Assembly: GCA_002345425.1 (NCBI GenBank)
Contig: DDWA01000011.1
Span: forward strand, 17,832-81,831
Source of the DNA: Caryophanales bacterium UBA2298
GTDB taxonomy: Bacteria > Bacillota_I > Bacilli_A > Izemoplasmatales > Hujiaoplasmataceae
DNA length: 64,000 nucleotides
Direction: 5' to 3'
In this document: one piece after another, positions 61,696-64,000 of the stretch
Numbering within the stretch: position 1 is the first letter of the stretch
How the letters are laid out: every line of letters starts with the position of its first letter
Translations under genes and position numbers: made by a program
Notes under the pieces: model-generated
Told to the model about the DNA's origin: nothing
The model's database searches: none
Seen by the model: only the letters and a program-made list of their open reading frames with translations

Positions 61696-62611
61696 TCTCA
61701 ACATCTCCTTCAAATTTAATTAAATATCGAGAAACAAAAAAACCGCCTGATAAAGCAAAAATACCACCGACGACTGACCAAATATTATCTCCTAAGTAAT
61801 TAATTATACTATCGTATATCGGCAATTGATCCGCAAAAGTCGCACCTGTATTTTGATCTTTTATCTCTAAAAATACGCCAACGACACTAGCTAGAATAAA
61901 ACCTAGGATTGCTAAATAAGTTTCTTTAGGATATTTCTTTAAAGATATACTTATTACCTTACTGAAAATAATTATTCCAATTGCAGCTCCGAAGGCAAAA
62001 GGAATTATAACCTGTAAATTATAAACTATTTCACCGAAGTCAAGAATATTACCAACGACATTAGAAACTATTGCCGTATAAAATCCTAGAACTAACAAAA
62101 CCGCTGAACCGGATATTCCTGGAACAATCATTGTAATTGAAGCAATCATTCCTAAAGCTATTAACAGAAAATAAGTTCCCAAATCAAAATCAAAATATGC
62201 TATTCCATTACTTGCATTAGTTTTATCAAGAATAATAATTATTAACAAAAACAGGAATGAAATTACGAAAGCTAAAATCATCCCTAAACTATACTTACTT
62301 GATTCAGTTTTTTTATAAATGTATTTTACGCCACCAAGAATAAGTCCTATGAAGAAAAATAATACGACAAAAGAATTCCAATCTAGTAAAACACCAAATA
62401 ATTTAGCCAATAAAACAACTGATATTCCAATTCCTAAAAATATTGGTAAAAGGAATTTAAAAGAATTTTTAAAGTCTTTAAAAATATTGCCAATAGAATC
62501 CAACATCTTTTGATAAACTCCAAGGTAAACAGCTAAAGTTCCACCACTTACCCCAGGTATGATGAAAGCTATACCAATGATAAATCCCTTAATTAAATTA
62601 ATTAAAAACAT
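61682..62611 (-). CDS. DUF368 polyprenyl-phosphate transporter (PopT-like)
   Basis: 309 residues with about nine membrane segments and the two DUF368 motifs: FIIPGVSGGTLAVYLGVY and MIVPGISGSAVLLVLGFY. DUF368 proteins have been shown to flip undecaprenyl phosphate in Gram-positives. In a cell suspected of lacking murein, the carrier would serve another glycan. The end overlaps the M20 gene by about 14 bases; it follows rimO by 14 bases. GAGGTGG precedes the ATG. Confidence 0.88.
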   Translation of the reverse strand: MFLINLIKGFIIGIAFIIPGVSGGTLAVYLGVYQKMLDSIGNIFKDFKNSFKFLLPIFLGIGISVVLLAKLFGVLLDWNSFVVLFFFIGLILGGVKYIYKKTESSKYSLGMILAFVISFLFLLIIIILDKTNASNGIAYFDFDLGTYFLLIALGMIASITMIVPGISGSAVLLVLGFYTAIVSNVVGNILDFGEIVYNLQVIIPFAFGAAIGIIIFSKVISISLKKYPKETYLAILGFILASVVGVFLEIKDQNTGATFADQLPIYDSIINYLGDNIWSVVGGIFALSGGFFVSRYLIKFEGDVESESN

Positions 62612-62625
62612 CTATTCCACCTCGT

Positions 62626-63924
62626 TTATATTTTATCTCCTATCAAATCATATCCGTATGATGTACTGATTAAAACATCGACAAAATCACCAATTTCTAA
62701 AGTTTTATCAGCTTGGAAAACAATCATTCCATCAATATCATCTGGAGCGAAAGCATATGACCTACCATAATAAAATTTAGTCTCTGGATCATAATTTTCC
62801 ACTAAAGTTTTATGAATTTTCCCAACTTCAGACTTATTTTTCTTTCTTGTAATCTTCTTTTGTAATTTCATTATTCTTTCTAAACGATTCTTTTTTACTT
62901 CTTCAGTTATTTCATCAGGAAAGTTATAAGCCGCTGTATCTTCTTCTTTAGAATAAGTAAAAACTCCTAAACGATCAAATTCAACTTCTTCGGTAAATCG
63001 ATATAGTTTCTCAAAATCTTCATCAGTTTCAGTTGGAAAGCCGACAATGTAAGTAGTTCTTAAGATTGCATTTGGTATTAAATTTCTAATCTTTTTAAAT
63101 AAGTTTCTTAAAAACTCCTCATCGCCTCGACGATTCATTAAGTGCAACACTTTAGAAGAGATATGTTGAATCGGAACATCGAAATAAGGAACGATTAAAG
63201 GATTGTTCTTGACCTCTAATAATAACTCATCAGTAATTTCATCAGGATATAGATATAAAAATCTAATCATTTTTACACCATCAATCTTCGATATTTCTCT
63301 TAATAGTTCAGGTAATAATGATTTTCTTTCTTTATTTAAATCAATGCCATATCTAGTAGTATCCTGAGAAATTAAATTGATTTCCTTAGCACCATTCAGA
63401 ATTAATTTTTTGCATTCATCAACCAATTCCGAAAAATCCCTTGATTTAAATCTACCTCTAATTAAGGGAATAGCGCAATAAGTACAATTATTATTACAGC
63501 CTTCACTAATCTTTACATATGGAGAGAATGATGAAGTTGCTAAAAGTCTGTTTTCATATTTTAAGGGTAAAAACTTTACTCCCTCATCATTAAAAATTTC
63601 ATTTAAAATCAAATGAATTTTCGGGTAATCTGCCAAAGTAATAATTCTATCGATAAAAGGCATGTCTTTTGCCAATTGTTCTTTGTATCTTTCCGCGTAG
63701 CAACCGACAACGATTAACTTTTTGCCATAAGTATGCATTTCTTCAATTGTTGCTAGTGCTTCTTGTTTTGCGGGTTCAATAAAACCACAGGTATTAACAA
63801 AAATCGCATCTGCTTCAGATGGTTCATTAACTATCTCACATCCAGCATTTTTTAAGAGAAAAAGGATCATTTCTGAATCCACTAAATTCTTTGCGCAACC
63901 TAAACTTATAAATCCTATTTTCAT
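62626..63924 (-). CDS. rimO: Ribosomal protein S12 methylthiotransferase RimO
   Basis: 432 residues. The N-terminal UPF0004 domain starts IGFISLGCAKNLVDSE (the NLVDSE of RimO rather than MiaB), the radical-SAM domain has CNNNCTYCAIP with CxxxCxxC, and a TRAM domain closes. It adds a methylthio group to an Asp of S12. The ATG at 63924 follows GGTGG by six bases. It heads the operon with DUF368 and two hydrolases. Confidence 0.94.
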   Translation of the reverse strand: MKIGFISLGCAKNLVDSEMILFLLKNAGCEIVNEPSEADAIFVNTCGFIEPAKQEALATIEEMHTYGKKLIVVGCYAERYKEQLAKDMPFIDRIITLADYPKIHLILNEIFNDEGVKFLPLKYENRLLATSSFSPYVKISEGCNNNCTYCAIPLIRGRFKSRDFSELVDECKKLILNGAKEINLISQDTTRYGIDLNKERKSLLPELLREISKIDGVKMIRFLYLYPDEITDELLLEVKNNPLIVPYFDVPIQHISSKVLHLMNRRGDEEFLRNLFKKIRNLIPNAILRTTYIVGFPTETDEDFEKLYRFTEEVEFDRLGVFTYSKEEDTAAYNFPDEITEEVKKNRLERIMKLQKKITRKKNKSEVGKIHKTLVENYDPETKFYYGRSYAFAPDDIDGMIVFQADKTLEIGDFVDVLISTSYGYDLIGDKI

Positions 63925-63955
63925 ATCTATCCACCTATTCAAGTATATACTAAAT

Positions 63956-63985
63956 ATTATACATTTTTTAAGAGCTTAAGAACAA
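63956..63985 (-). promoter_or_regulatory. Promoter of the rimO operon
   Basis: TTGTTC (63980-63985), 18 bases, TATAAT (63956-63961). Confidence 0.6.
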
Positions 63986-64000
63986 AAATAATTCTTACGA

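Noticed and set aside
1..64000. Mycoplasma genetic code with TGA as Trp
   Set aside because: TGA ends several full-length genes at conserved C-termini (alaS, yqeH, comEA, trhP1, ABC subunit 1), and Trp positions are TGG.
1..64000. CRISPR array, prophage or integron
   Set aside because: No regularly spaced repeats, integrase, capsid or terminase genes were seen; the only mobile element is the IS at 26001-27726.

Overview
This 64 kb window is chromosomal DNA of an AT-rich low-GC Gram-positive relative. The best fit is an Acholeplasma- or Izemoplasma-like lineage of the Mollicutes/Bacillota. Reasons: AT-rich codon use, strong AGGAGG-type ribosome sites, Bacillus-type gene order, T-box leaders before alaS and trpS, lipoproteins with Thr-rich linkers and Ig-like domains, and no murein gene at the position where mltG normally sits. 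TGA is a true stop (for example in alaS, yqeH, comEA and the first ABC exporter gene) and Trp is TGG, so the Mycoplasma code does not apply. The taxonomic placement is inference.

Layout. 1-4.4 kb: two Ig-domain lipoproteins (a family-5 solute-binding protein running off the left edge, and an S41-like protease) and a methyltransferase. 4.5-10.5 kb: Mpv17-like membrane protein, YjbQ, M3 peptidase, ferritin, a PfkB kinase, an epimerase and a C_GCAxxG_C_C protein. 10.6-20.8 kb: tRNA-Leu(CAA), an amidohydrolase, an argS plus heterodimeric ABC exporter operon, an ABC-F ATPase, and a lipoyl-less E2-like protein. 21-29.7 kb: PAP2 protein, glnA, pyk, then a decayed stretch with a HIT pseudogene, a truncated TIM-barrel isomerase, an IS1182-type element with two frameshifts, and a GH65 protein lacking its catalytic acid.

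30-38 kb is the conserved Bacillus yqeG-yqeH-yqeK-rsfS-yqeM-comEA-comEC-holA-rpsT neighbourhood, without aroE, yhbY, nadD and comEB; its ComEA carries four SLBB repeats. 38-49 kb is the conserved recD2-alaS-ruvX-yrzB-trmR-trhP1-trhP2-udk-greA-mtnN neighbourhood, without ireB and mltG, and includes a complete tRNA wobble-uridine hydroxylation/methylation set. 49-64 kb holds housekeeping and small-molecule genes: an M24 peptidase, a VTT-domain protein, gap, spx with a Cys-rich tail, pepF, trpS under a T-box, an MFS transporter, HPr beside a membrane-anchored EIIB-like protein whose phospho-Cys is Asp, ppa, TauE, and an operon of rimO, a DUF368 polyprenyl-phosphate transporter, an M20 hydrolase and an amidohydrolase.

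Most genes sit in tight operons with 4-17 bp overlaps, closed by hairpins that often serve convergent genes on both strands. The least explained items are the Cys-to-Asp EIIB-like/HPr pair, the catalytically stripped GH65 protein, the E2-like protein without its His, the four-SLBB ComEA and the Cys-tailed Spx.
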